Of a stretch of 46,029 nucleotides of DNA, positions 22,519 through 33,100 are shown piece after piece. A program made the translations under genes and the position numbers. The notes under the pieces were generated by a model. The model did not search any database and was not told the DNA's origin. It saw only the letters and a program-made list of their open reading frames with translations. The number at the start of each line of letters is the position of its first letter. Position 1 is the first letter of the stretch. Source of the stretch: an uncultured Prochlorococcus sp. (lineage in GTDB: Bacteria; Cyanobacteriota; Cyanobacteriia; PCC-6307; Cyanobiaceae). The stretch lies in contig CACILY010000006.1 in assembly GCA_902587615.1 (NCBI GenBank), positions 1-46,029 of the forward strand, written 5' to 3'.

Positions 22519-25500
22519 TTAGTCTTCTTCATATTCAGACGTCCCTAGCGATTCATATGTTGGTCTACTTGGAGTACTTCGGCGAGGATTGACATCTTGC
22601 ATCAAGTCTACTTCTTTACCTTCATCGGTATATACACCAATATCTAGGCCTAATGACTGAAGTTCACGCATTAAGACTTTAAAGGACTCTGGTGTTCCTG
22701 GTCTTGGTATTGGCTTACCTTTAACAATTGCATTAAGTGCTTCATTACGACCCTGCATATCATCTGACTTAACAGTTAACAGTTCTTGCAATGTATAAGA
22801 AGCACCATAAGCCTCAAGAGCCCATACCTCCATTTCACCTAATCTTTGACCTCCTTGCTGAGCTTTACCACCTAAAGGTTGCTGCGTAACTAAAGAATAT
22901 GGACCTGTCGAGCGAGCATGAATCTTATCGTCAACTAAATGAACAAGTTTAAGGAAATGGGAATACCCAACTGCAACAGGTTGATCAAATGGTTGTCCCG
23001 TTCGTCCATCCCGTAAAAGTAATTTACCAGGATCATCAGGATTATAAACCCATTCTTTTCCTGGCAGTTTAGCGGCTTCTTTAAGAAATGCCTGAACAGT
23101 TTGATGAGACTTTTCTGCACCGTACATCTCATCAAATGGAATTATTTTTACTCGACAATCCAAGTTTGCAGCAGCCCAACCCATTAAGAGCTCAAAAACC
23201 TGCCCTACATTCATTCGACTTGGAACTCCCAAAGGATTCAAAACAATATCTACAGGAGTCCCATCAGGTAAATATGGCATATCTTCGCGAGGCAATATTC
23301 GGCTAATAATTCCTTTATTGCCATGACGACCAGCCATCTTATCGCCTACTTGTATTTTTCGACGTTGTGCTACATAACAACGAACAACCATATTTGCACC
23401 AGGTGGAAGCTCATCTCCCTGTTCCCTAGTGTAAATTCTAACGTCAACGACTCGACCTCTCTCTGTGCTGGGCACTCTTAAAGAGTTATCTCTAACATCT
23501 CGTGCCTTCTCTCCAAATATAGCCCTTAATAACTTCTCCTCTGGTGGTTGATCTGACTCACCTTTAGGTGTAACTTTCCCTACGAGAATGTCCCCACTTT
23601 CAACGAAAGCACCTACGCGAATAATCCCCATTTCATCAAGATTGCCTAAACTATCTTCGGCAACATTGGGAATTTCTCTGGTAATTTCTTCAGGGCCTAG
23701 TTTCGTCTGACGAGCTTCAATCTCATATTTTTCTATATGTACTGAAGTATATAAATCATCATTAACTAAGCGCTCACTAACTAAAATTGCATCCTCATAG
23801 TTATAACCTTCCCAAGGCATATAAGCGATTAAAACATTCTGACCTAGAGCTATTTCTCCGCCCTCACAGGCAGATCCGTCAGCTAAAACTTGTCCAACTA
23901 TTACTGGATCGCCATTTGAAACAATTGGTCTTTGATTAAGGCATGTATCCTGATTAGAACGTTGATATTTCTGTAAATAATGGGTATGGTCGTTACCATC
24001 CTCATCTCTTACAACTATAGACGTTGCATCAACAAAGACTACTTTTCCATTCACCTTAGATATTGGAACCATACCAGAGTCTCTTGCAACTTGAGTCTCT
24101 AAACCGGTTCCGACAAGAGGTCGCTCAGGACGCAAAAGAGGTACAGCTTGTCTTTGCATATTTGAACCCATTAGAGCCCTATTAGCATCATCATGCTCGA
24201 CAAAAGGAATTAAAGAAGTAGCAACTGAGATAACCTGTACAGGAGAAAGTTGAACATAATCAACTTGCTCGGGAGGAACTTTTTCAAAATCTTGTCGATA
24301 TCTAACCGGAATTAAATCTGCAATAATACGACCTTCTCCATCAGTGGCCACATCACCTGGCGCGACTCTACATTCATCCTCTAAATCAGCTGACAGATAA
24401 ATAGGATCTCCTTCCTTTAAAACTTTTCCATGTTCAACTTTCCAAAAAGGTGTTTCCACAAAACCATAATCATTAACTCTTGCATGAGTCGCTAATGAAT
24501 TGATCAATCCTGCATTAGGTCCTTCAGGAGTTTCAATTGGACATAATCGACCATAGTGAGATGGATGAATATCTCTAACCGCAAATCCAGCTCTTTCTCT
24601 TGTGAGCCCTCCAGGTCCCAAAGCAGAGATACGTCTTTTATGGGTTAATTCTGCCAAAGGATTTGTTTGATCCATAAACTGACTCAATTGACTTGAGCCA
24701 AAAAACTCCTTGATCGCTGCTACAAGAGGTTTAGGGTTAACTAATTGAGCAGGAGTTAAAGAATCTGTCTCACCTACTGTCATTCTCTCCTTAATAATTC
24801 TTTCAAGTCTGTTTAATCCCACGCGAACTTGGTTTTGAAGCAATTCACCAACAGACCGAACTCGCCTATTACCTAGATGATCAATATCATCTAAACTCGC
24901 ACCACCAACATCCAATTCTAAATTAATTAAATAATCAAGGGTTGATAAAACATCTTCATGAGTAAGCGTTCTAACAGAATCAGGAATAGTTAAACGAAGT
25001 TTCTTATTTATCTTGTATCTTCCTACTCGTCCTAGGTCATAGCGCTTTGGATCAAAAAACCTACTCTGAAGAAGTTGTTGCCCACCACTAACTGAGGGAG
25101 GCTCCCCTGGTCGTAATTTTTTATAAAGCTCTAGTAAGGCCTGGTCTTCAGAGTTTATACCCTCTTCATTAGCTGCATCAATTGATTTTTTGTAGTATTC
25201 AGGATGACGTAATTTATCAATAACATCATTATCAGAAAGGCCCATTGCCCTCATCAGGACATGAGCATTGATTTTCCTTGTTTTATCTACTCGAACATGT
25301 AAGAGGTCATTTTTATCTGTTTCAAATTTCAACCAGGCTCCTCTATTAGGAATAACACTTGCGTTGTAAGTGCGACGACCATTCTTATCTTGTTCATCTT
25401 TAAAATAAACGCCAGGACTTCTAACTATTTGATTAACAATTACTCTTTCAGCTCCATTGATAATGAAAGTACCTCTTTCTGTCATCAATGGAAGCTCTCC

Positions 25501-25812
25501 TATAAAAACCTCCTGCTCTTTTATCTCTCCTGTTTCTTTATTAACTAGGCGACAAGTCACATACATCTGAGAGGCAAAAGTAGCATCTCTTCTTTTTGCT
25601 TCTTCAACATCATGCCTAGGACGTTTAAGACGATATTCAGTTCCTATAAAATGCAATTCAAGCTTCCCGGTATAGTCAGAAATTGGAGAAAAGCTTTCCA
25701 ATTCTTCTATAAGGCCTTTATCTAAAAACCATTTAAAGCTCGATCTTTGCACCTCCACCAAATCAGGGAGATAGGTATCAGTCTTTGCAACCTGAATCGC
25801 GCTTCTGCTCAT
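22519..25812 (-). CDS. rpoB: RNA polymerase beta subunit
   Basis: The beta subunit pairs with beta'/gamma to form the catalytic cleft of RNA polymerase. At 1097 residues it is the usual short cyanobacterial form. Landmarks include [17 protein letters not shown] near the N-terminus, [18 protein letters not shown] near 385 (the rifampicin region), [14 protein letters not shown] near 670 and [13 protein letters not shown] near 825. The C-terminus has [20 protein letters not shown] near 1000. It opens the rpoB-rpoC1-rpoC2 block; the ATG at 25812 is unambiguous. Confidence 0.98.
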   Translation of the reverse strand: MSRSAIQVAKTDTYLPDLVEVQRSSFKWFLDKGLIEELESFSPISDYTGKLELHFIGTEYRLKRPRHDVEEAKRRDATFASQMYVTCRLVNKETGEIKEQEVFIGELPLMTERGTFIINGAERVIVNQIVRSPGVYFKDEQDKNGRRTYNASVIPNRGAWLKFETDKNDLLHVRVDKTRKINAHVLMRAMGLSDNDVIDKLRHPEYYKKSIDAANEEGINSEDQALLELYKKLRPGEPPSVSGGQQLLQSRFFDPKRYDLGRVGRYKINKKLRLTIPDSVRTLTHEDVLSTLDYLINLELDVGGASLDDIDHLGNRRVRSVGELLQNQVRVGLNRLERIIKERMTVGETDSLTPAQLVNPKPLVAAIKEFFGSSQLSQFMDQTNPLAELTHKRRISALGPGGLTRERAGFAVRDIHPSHYGRLCPIETPEGPNAGLINSLATHARVNDYGFVETPFWKVEHGKVLKEGDPIYLSADLEDECRVAPGDVATDGEGRIIADLIPVRYRQDFEKVPPEQVDYVQLSPVQVISVATSLIPFVEHDDANRALMGSNMQRQAVPLLRPERPLVGTGLETQVARDSGMVPISKVNGKVVFVDATSIVVRDEDGNDHTHYLQKYQRSNQDTCLNQRPIVSNGDPVIVGQVLADGSACEGGEIALGQNVLIAYMPWEGYNYEDAILVSERLVNDDLYTSVHIEKYEIEARQTKLGPEEITREIPNVAEDSLGNLDEMGIIRVGAFVESGDILVGKVTPKGESDQPPEEKLLRAIFGEKARDVRDNSLRVPSTERGRVVDVRIYTREQGDELPPGANMVVRCYVAQRRKIQVGDKMAGRHGNKGIISRILPREDMPYLPDGTPVDIVLNPLGVPSRMNVGQVFELLMGWAAANLDCRVKIIPFDEMYGAEKSHQTVQAFLKEAAKLPGKEWVYNPDDPGKLLLRDGRTGQPFDQPVAVGYSHFLKLVHLVDDKIHARSTGPYSLVTQQPLGGKAQQGGQRLGEMEVWALEAYGASYTLQELLTVKSDDMQGRNEALNAIVKGKPIPRPGTPESFKVLMRELQSLGLDIGVYTDEGKEVDLMQDVNPRRSTPSRPTYESLGTSEYEED

Positions 25813-26095
25813 GCGAGAATCCGAAGTGAAAATAGAGGTATTTATGCCTGGAATTGTGAACTATGCCTAAAAAAGCAAGGTATTTTAGAGACAGAAAAGT
25901 TGCAACCAATCCTTATTGAAAGGAATAGAGGCAGTTGATTCAGTGACTCTTGAAACTCTGCTTAAAACGGGCTGACTTCAACAATGCTCAAGAAGAGGGG
26001 GAACTTCTAAGACAAAGACGTAATAAATACGTCAAACCAGGATAATTCTCAATACTACACACGTAAGAGAATTTTTTCCAGTCCAAAATTTTATT
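25813..26095. other. 283-nt gap between tatD and rpoB
   Basis: This is the rpoB upstream region on the minus strand and probably holds its promoter and 5' leader. I see no convincing -10/-35 pair, terminator hairpin with T-run, or small coding frame. An open frame on the plus strand overlaps the rpoB start but has no family resemblance and is treated as chance. Confidence 0.4.
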
Positions 26096-26884
26096 TCATG
26101 GCAAGTCAAATAATCGTCTTGCATTTTCTGTGCTTGAAAACGCAACAGAATTGAGATCCTGACATCTAAGTTCTGCTATTCGAGCCGCAACTTTCTCTAC
26201 ATTTGCAGGTTCATTTCTTTTTCCTCTATAAGGAACTGGAGACAAAAAAGGACAGTCAGTCTCAATTAAGAATCGATCATCAGGCACTTCTATTGCACAT
26301 TGATGAATATCCTGGGCTTTAGGGAAGGTAACTGTGCCACTGAAACTGATATAAAAACCGAACCCCAAAAAATCTTTCATCTCACTGGGTGATCCACCCC
26401 AGCAGTGCATAACTCCTCGAGGAAGTTGATCTAATTTTTTTAATTTTCTAAAAACTTTCAACATTTCTACTGCAGCCTCTCGGCAATGAACGATTACAGG
26501 AAGATCTAATTCATAAGCAAGTTCCAGCTGAGGAACTAATACAGATATTTGCTTATCAAGATTTGAATCTCGAAAAAGATCTAAACCTAATTCTCCTATG
26601 GCCACAACCCTAGGATCATCTGAAACAGCTTGTTTGAAAACCTCTATAGTCTTATCTCCTTCCCAATGCTTTGTATCCAAGGGATGAAGCCCTACTGCAT
26701 ATCTCATTTCAGGGAAACGATCAGCTAAAGATCTAATTGAAGGTATTTCAGAAGGTTCAACACAAGCATGAAGCAAGCTTCTTACACCGGCAGCTCTCCA
26801 TCTAGTTGCTACTTCATCAAGATCATCTTTAAAGTCATCGCAATTGATATGACAATGACTATCTATTAAAGATAGAGAATTCAC
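26096..26884 (-). CDS. tatD: TatD-family metal-dependent hydrolase/DNase
   Basis: A 262-residue TIM-barrel hydrolase of the TatD family; members are magnesium-dependent DNases and some act in tRNA or peptide metabolism. The metal-binding DSHCH is at residues 8-12, GLHPLDTKHW near 65-75, GELGLDLFRD near 97-106 with the bridging glutamate, VIVHCREA near 150, and ETDCPFLSPVPYRGKRN near 213-230, the classic C-terminal motif. The start is GTG at 26884. It is 58 nt downstream of rpsT, and rpoB follows. The substrate cannot be told from sequence. Confidence 0.92.
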   Translation of the reverse strand: MNSLSLIDSHCHINCDDFKDDLDEVATRWRAAGVRSLLHACVEPSEIPSIRSLADRFPEMRYAVGLHPLDTKHWEGDKTIEVFKQAVSDDPRVVAIGELGLDLFRDSNLDKQISVLVPQLELAYELDLPVIVHCREAAVEMLKVFRKLKKLDQLPRGVMHCWGGSPSEMKDFLGFGFYISFSGTVTFPKAQDIHQCAIEVPDDRFLIETDCPFLSPVPYRGKRNEPANVEKVAARIAELRCQDLNSVAFSSTENARRLFDLP

Positions 26885-26942
26885 TTTTTTAAGCTAATTA
26901 CAATGTCCTCTTATATTGTGCTCCTTTATGGGATAAGAACCT

Positions 26943-27284
<342 letters not shown>

Positions 27285-27333
27285 TCAGCATGATTGCGAT
27301 AACTCCTTATAAGTTAAACAAAAGACAATTAAG

Positions 27334-28713
27334 ATGAAAATAGATGGGGGAGTGACTTCAAATTCCATGGTCCAAACATCAGACAAAAAAACATTGATGC
27401 AGACTCGATCTAGCAAGATCAATTTACGCTGTGTCACCAATTTCGAAGATTCAATTACCGAACTCGAGCGAATAACTAAAAGAACCACTGGAGGCTCTCA
27501 GATAAAGGCTATTGAGACAGTAAATACAATCCTGCAGGAAATAGAGGAAAATGGTGATCAAGCGTTACTTGAATATACGAAGAAATTTGATGGATTCACG
27601 CCTGAACCACTTTCTATTTCACCAGACAAATTATTAGAGGCTTGGGAATCAACCCCTAATCAACTTCAAAATTCTTTAATTATTGCTAAAGAGCGTATTT
27701 CAAATTTTCATAAACAGCAACTCCCAAAAGATATATCTATTGAAGGTATTTATGGAGAGCAACTAGGAAGACGATGGAAACCAGTGCAAAAGGCAGGTAT
27801 TTACGTTCCAGGGGGCCGTGCTTCCTATCCAAGCACTGTACTTATGAATGCAATACCGGCTCTAGTGGCAGGAGTTGAACAAATAATAATGACAACACCT
27901 GCTGGTAGAAATGGAGAAATAAATAAGACTGTTCTTGCCGCTGCCCATTTAGTAGGAATTAAAAAAGTTTTTCGAATAGGAGGAGCTCAAGCAATAGGAG
28001 CTCTCGCTCATGGCACTCAATCAATTCCTAAAGTGGATGTAATAACTGGTCCTGGGAATATTTATGTAACTTTAGCCAAAAAATCTGTATATGGGAAAGT
28101 AGGCATTGACTCCTTAGCTGGACCTAGTGAAGTATTAATAATAGCCGATAAAACTGCCCAAGTTAAACATGTGGCCGCTGATCTTCTGGCTCAAGCAGAA
28201 CATGATCCTTTAGCTTCTGCAATCTTAATAACTACTGAAATTAATCTTGCTAAAGAATTGCCAGATGAGATAGAAAAACAACTAAAGCATCATCCAAGAG
28301 CTGATATATGTATTAATTCATTAAACAATTGGGGATTAATAATCATTTGTAAAGATCTTGAGGATTCTAGTGAATTAAGTGACAAATTTGCTCCAGAACA
28401 CCTTGAACTATTAGTTAAAGATCCTAAGAAATTAGCAAATAGAATAAAAAATGCTGGGGCAATTTTCTTAGGGCCATGGACGCCCGAAGCTGTCGGAGAT
28501 TATCTCGCTGGACCTAATCACACACTACCTACTTCAGGCACTGCAAGATTTAGCGGAGCACTAAGTGTGGAAACGTTTATGAAGAATACCTCAATAATTC
28601 AATTCAATGAAAATGCTCTTTTAAGAACCAAGTCTGCAATTATGGAGTTAGCTAAAAGTGAAGGTCTACATAGTCATTCAGAATCAATTAAAGTTAGAAC
28701 TCTTAAGTCTTAG
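27334..28713 (+). CDS. hisD: histidinol dehydrogenase
   Basis: HisD carries out the last two steps of histidine synthesis, oxidising L-histidinol to L-histidine with two NAD+ and a zinc ion. The frame has 459 residues. [19 protein letters not shown] near 155-173, [12 protein letters not shown] near 237-248 and [11 protein letters not shown] near 260 are family landmarks; AEHDPLASA carries the zinc ligand region and FAPEHLEL contains the catalytic histidine pair region. The ATG at 27334 gives about 20-30 more residues than usual; in-frame ATGs at 27367 and 27397 are possible true starts. Its stop overlaps that of rpiA by 11 nt (convergent). Confidence 0.95.
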   Translation: MKIDGGVTSNSMVQTSDKKTLMQTRSSKINLRCVTNFEDSITELERITKRTTGGSQIKAIETVNTILQEIEENGDQALLEYTKKFDGFTPEPLSISPDKLLEAWESTPNQLQNSLIIAKERISNFHKQQLPKDISIEGIYGEQLGRRWKPVQKAGIYVPGGRASYPSTVLMNAIPALVAGVEQIIMTTPAGRNGEINKTVLAAAHLVGIKKVFRIGGAQAIGALAHGTQSIPKVDVITGPGNIYVTLAKKSVYGKVGIDSLAGPSEVLIIADKTAQVKHVAADLLAQAEHDPLASAILITTEINLAKELPDEIEKQLKHHPRADICINSLNNWGLIIICKDLEDSSELSDKFAPEHLELLVKDPKKLANRIKNAGAIFLGPWTPEAVGDYLAGPNHTLPTSGTARFSGALSVETFMKNTSIIQFNENALLRTKSAIMELAKSEGLHSHSESIKVRTLKS

Positions 28714-29416
28714 TTAAATGATTAACGCTAGCCACCTCATTGATAACCTGACCTACTAAAACTTCATCTGTGATATTCACAAAAAGACCATTTTCTAGAA
28801 CACCAGGGATATTATTTATTTCTTTTTCCAAACCAATAGGATCTTGGATACCATTCGCAAACTTTAAATCAAGCACTAAATTTCCTTGATCGGTTACAAC
28901 AGGTCCAGCTTTTTTTTGAGCCATTCTTAAGTTAGAGCTAGCACCTATATCTTCCAAACAACTTTGTACTTGTCTCCACGCAGAAGGCAAAACTTCGACT
29001 GGGAGTAAAAATTCTAAATTAAGTCTTTCAACCATTTTGGTTGAATCCACCACTACTACAAACCTATCGGCTAACGCAGCAACCAATTTTTCCTGAACAT
29101 GACAAGCACCACCTCCTTTAATTAGCTGAAAAGATGGGTCGACTTCATCAGCACCATCAATAGCTAAATCAATTCGAGAAACAGCAGAAAGGCTTCTTAA
29201 AGTTATCCCTAATTGAGACGCAAGAACTTCTCCTTGAAAAGAAGTTGTGACTCCTATGACATCCTTCAACCCACCATTAGCAATCTTTTCTCCTAACGCC
29301 TTAATCATTAAGGCAGCAGTGGAACCTGAACCAAGTCCAAGAATCATGCCATCTTGAATTTTTTCTACAGCCGCATCAGCGACGGCCTTTTTCATTTGAG
29401 TTTGGAGATCCGACAT
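28703..29416 (-). CDS. rpiA: ribose-5-phosphate isomerase A
   Basis: RpiA interconverts ribose 5-phosphate and ribulose 5-phosphate in the Calvin cycle and the pentose phosphate pathway. The protein has 237 residues. [15 protein letters not shown] at about 27-41 binds the phosphate, and [20 protein letters not shown] at about 82-101 contains the catalytic Asp/Lys signature, followed by GGACHVQEK with the base glutamate. The ATG at 29416 is clear. It lies 36 nt after the HtrA protease gene on the same strand. Confidence 0.96.
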   Translation of the reverse strand: MSDLQTQMKKAVADAAVEKIQDGMILGLGSGSTAALMIKALGEKIANGGLKDVIGVTTSFQGEVLASQLGITLRSLSAVSRIDLAIDGADEVDPSFQLIKGGGACHVQEKLVAALADRFVVVVDSTKMVERLNLEFLLPVEVLPSAWRQVQSCLEDIGASSNLRMAQKKAGPVVTDQGNLVLDLKFANGIQDPIGLEKEINNIPGVLENGLFVNITDEVLVGQVINEVASVNHLTKT

Positions 29417-29452
29417 GAATAATTCTTTTTCGTGGAGACAGTAGCAAGTCTT

Positions 29453-30637
<1,185 letters not shown>

Positions 30638-30687
30638 CTAAGAACCTAAAGATTTTGTTTCTCAGAAGAATGATTCAATTGATCAAG

Positions 30688-30693
30688 TATTAT
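30688..30693 (+). promoter_or_regulatory. possible -10 element for rimP-nusA operon
   Basis: TATTAT followed by AAAAAAA lies about 90 nt upstream of the rimP start, in the divergent gap after the HtrA gene. It resembles the -10 box of cyanobacterial housekeeping promoters. There is no good -35 at the right distance, which is common in Prochlorococcus. The call rests on pattern and position only. Confidence 0.25.
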
Positions 30694-30781
30694 AAAAAAA
30701 GCCTAACGGTTTTCTCCTGAATTAGGGAGCAGGACATATTTCCAACCGATTGGGCTAGCCGCCCGATCAAAAAGCTACCTC

Positions 30782-31249
30782 TTGTTGAATTCACTCGCCT
30801 CAGATATTAAGAGTATCGCTATCAAAACTGCCTTGCAGAGGGGTTTTGAGGTTATAGAAGTAGAGCTGCTATCTCATCTAAATCCAATGACAATACAAGT
30901 TCAAATTAGACGAAAAAAGGGGGGGGATATATCTGTAGATGATTGTGCTCTATTAAGTAAACCAATGGGCGATGCATTAGAAAGTTCTGATCTCCTATCA
31001 AGGAATTACGTTCTAGAAATCAGTAGTCCCGGCATAGATGAGTCTCTCAAAAGCGAACGTGATTTTGAAACATTCAAAGGATTTCCAATTGAAGTCATTT
31101 TTAGAGACCCTCATCAAAATGAGATTAGTAAAAATGGATTGCTGCAGGAAAAGTCAACAGATCATTTAAAACTCAATTTAAAAGGAAAAATGAATATTAT
31201 TCCCTTAAAAGACATCATAAAAGTTAGACTAACCAAACCAACTGGATAG
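30782..31249 (+). CDS. rimP: ribosome maturation factor RimP
   Basis: RimP helps the 30S subunit mature. The frame has 155 residues, the usual size, with ISVDDCALLSKPMGDAL at about 58-74 and YVLEISSPGIDESLKSERDF at about 83-102, the family core; the C-terminal half is the SH3-like domain. No ATG or GTG is available. The start is TTG at 30782, or the TTG next to it at 30785, and the frame stays open upstream, so the exact N-terminus is uncertain. It heads the conserved order rimP-nusA-ylxR-infB; nusA follows after 65 nt. Confidence 0.93.
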   Translation: MLNSLASDIKSIAIKTALQRGFEVIEVELLSHLNPMTIQVQIRRKKGGDISVDDCALLSKPMGDALESSDLLSRNYVLEISSPGIDESLKSERDFETFKGFPIEVIFRDPHQNEISKNGLLQEKSTDHLKLNLKGKMNIIPLKDIIKVRLTKPTG

Positions 31250-31314
31250 TTTCCCAAAATATTTATTTTGACTAACTAGAACAACCACTTTTCACCTTTT
31301 CTTTTCCATCATCG

Positions 31315-32760
31315 ATGGCTCTTGTTTTTCTCCCAGGACTTAACAACTTAATTGAAGACATCAGCGAGGAGAAAAAGCTCCCCGCTCAAGTCGTAGAAGC
31401 TGCTCTTAGAGAAGCATTGCTAAAAGGTTATGAAAGATATCGGAGAACTCTTTATTTAGGTATCAGTCAAGATCCATTTGAGGAAGAATACTTCAGCAAC
31501 TTTGATGTGGGTTTGGATCTTGAAGAGGAAGGATACCGAGTATTAGCCAGTAAAATTATTGTTGAAGAAGTAGAAAGTGAAGATCATCAAATCTCTTTAG
31601 AAGAAGTTATGCAGGTTGCTGATGATGCTCAAATAGGAGACACAGTTGTTCTGGATGTAACTCCAGAGAAAGAAGAGTTTGGAAGAATGGCTGCCACAAC
31701 AACCAAACAAGTTCTAGCGCAAAAGCTTCGAGATCAACAAAGAAGAATGATTCAAGAAGAATTTGCTGATCTTGAAGATCCAGTTCTTACCGCTAGGGTT
31801 ATACGATTTGAACGTCAATCAGTAATTATGGCCGTTAGTTCTGGACTAGGTCGCCCTGAAGTTGAGGCTGAGCTACCTAGAAAAGATCAACTACCTAATG
31901 ATAATTATCGGGCGAATGCAACGTTCAAAGTTTTTTTAAAAGAAGTCAGTGAGATTCCACGAAGAGGTCCTCAATTATTTGTTAGCAGATCTAACGCAGG
32001 TTTAGTAGTTTATTTATTCGAGAATGAAGTACCGGAAATTCAAGAAGGTTCAGTTCGCATAGTTGCAGTAGCTCGTGAAGCAAATCCCCCATCAAGATCA
32101 GTCGGTCCTAGAACAAAAGTTGCCGTTGACAGTATCGAAAGAGAAGTCGATCCAGTTGGAGCATGTATAGGGGCTAGAGGATCAAGAATACAACAAGTAG
32201 TAAATGAACTAAGGGGCGAAAAAATAGACGTAATTCGCTGGTCTTCTGACCCTGTTCAATACATATGTAACTCTCTGAGTCCATCAAGAGTAGAGATGGT
32301 CAGATTAGTTGATCCGGAGGGACAACATGCTCATGTTCTTGTACCTCCCGATCAATTAAGTCTTGCTATAGGAAGAGAAGGACAAAATGTACGATTAGCA
32401 GCAAGACTTACAGGCTGGAAAATAGACATAAAAAATTCTCAAGAATATGATCAGGCCGCCGAAGATGCAGAAGTAGCAGAATTAATCTCACAAAGAGAAG
32501 AAGAAGAGACTCTTCAGAGAGAGACCGAGGAAAGGCTTGCTGCAGAACAAGCCGCTAGAGCCGAAGAAGATGCTCGTTTGAGAGAGCTATATCCTCTTCC
32601 AGAAGATGAAGAAGATTTTAAAGAGACTGAAGATACAGAAAAGAATGATCCACAAATAAATGAGCAGTATGCTGAAACTGAGCTATTAGAAGAAAAATCA
32701 AAAGTCTCTGAATCAGTACAAGGGGAAGAACTCACAACTACAGAGGATGGAGCCCGGTGA
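31315..32760 (+). CDS. nusA: transcription termination/antitermination factor NusA
   Basis: NusA binds RNA polymerase and nascent RNA and modulates pausing, termination and antitermination. The 481-residue protein has the N-terminal polymerase-binding domain, an S1 domain (about 130-200) and paired KH domains, seen in VGACIGARGSRIQQV near 281 and LAIGREGQNVRLAARL near 351. The last ~100 residues are a charged tail very rich in Glu and Asp, which replaces the AR repeats of E. coli NusA. The ATG at 31315 is clear. Its TGA overlaps the ylxR GTG by 4 nt (GTGA). Confidence 0.96.
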   Translation: MALVFLPGLNNLIEDISEEKKLPAQVVEAALREALLKGYERYRRTLYLGISQDPFEEEYFSNFDVGLDLEEEGYRVLASKIIVEEVESEDHQISLEEVMQVADDAQIGDTVVLDVTPEKEEFGRMAATTTKQVLAQKLRDQQRRMIQEEFADLEDPVLTARVIRFERQSVIMAVSSGLGRPEVEAELPRKDQLPNDNYRANATFKVFLKEVSEIPRRGPQLFVSRSNAGLVVYLFENEVPEIQEGSVRIVAVAREANPPSRSVGPRTKVAVDSIEREVDPVGACIGARGSRIQQVVNELRGEKIDVIRWSSDPVQYICNSLSPSRVEMVRLVDPEGQHAHVLVPPDQLSLAIGREGQNVRLAARLTGWKIDIKNSQEYDQAAEDAEVAELISQREEEETLQRETEERLAAEQAARAEEDARLRELYPLPEDEEDFKETEDTEKNDPQINEQYAETELLEEKSKVSESVQGEELTTTEDGAR

Positions 32761-33017
32761 ACCAAAGAACCATCCTGAGGCGCTGTGTTACTTGCAGAAA
32801 AGTAGTTGATCGAAAACAACTATTAAAAGTGACAAGAAATCACCAAGATGGGGTGGTCCGCATAGAAGGGATGGGCAGATCAGCCTATCTATGTGCTAAT
32901 AAGATCTGTCTAGAAGAGGCTTGGCGGCGGAAAAAGCTTCAAAAGGCTTTGAGATGTCAAGTTGACTTCAACATTATCGAAATTCTGCAAGAGCGATTAA
33001 ATCAATGCAATGATTAA
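32757..33017 (+). CDS. ylxR: YlxR family (DUF448) RNA-binding protein
   Basis: A small 86-residue basic protein of the YlxR/DUF448 family, long associated with the nusA-infB operon; in Bacillus a member was reported to modulate RNase P activity (RnpM). RRCVTCRKVVDRKQLLKV at about 8-25 is the signature, with GRSAYLCANKICLEEAWRR following at about 39-57. The start is GTG at 32757, coupled to nusA by a 4-nt overlap. infB follows after 83 nt containing a hairpin. Confidence 0.92.
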   Translation: MNQRTILRRCVTCRKVVDRKQLLKVTRNHQDGVVRIEGMGRSAYLCANKICLEEAWRRKKLQKALRCQVDFNIIEILQERLNQCND

Positions 33018-33043
33018 GTTGCTGAGGCAATATAAAAAAAGGC

Positions 33044-33062
33044 TCCTCTTCTTTAAAGAGGA
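33044..33062 (-). terminator. hairpin with T-run on the minus strand, between ylxR and infB
   Basis: TCCTCTT (33044-33050) and AAGAGGA (33056-33062) form a perfect 7-bp stem with a 5-nt loop. Seven A residues at 33034-33040 lie just before it on the plus strand, so on the minus strand the hairpin is followed by GCCTTTTTTT, as in a rho-independent terminator. No annotated minus-strand gene ends here. On the plus strand it would be a hairpin in the infB leader without a T-run. Confidence 0.45.
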
Positions 33063-33100
33063 TTAAAAACCACAAAGAACCTGGATTGTCCCAAAATTTA

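Noticed and set aside
25747-25938. 62-codon plus-strand frame overlapping the rpoB start
   Set aside because: Antisense to rpoB for about a third of its length and without recognisable features.
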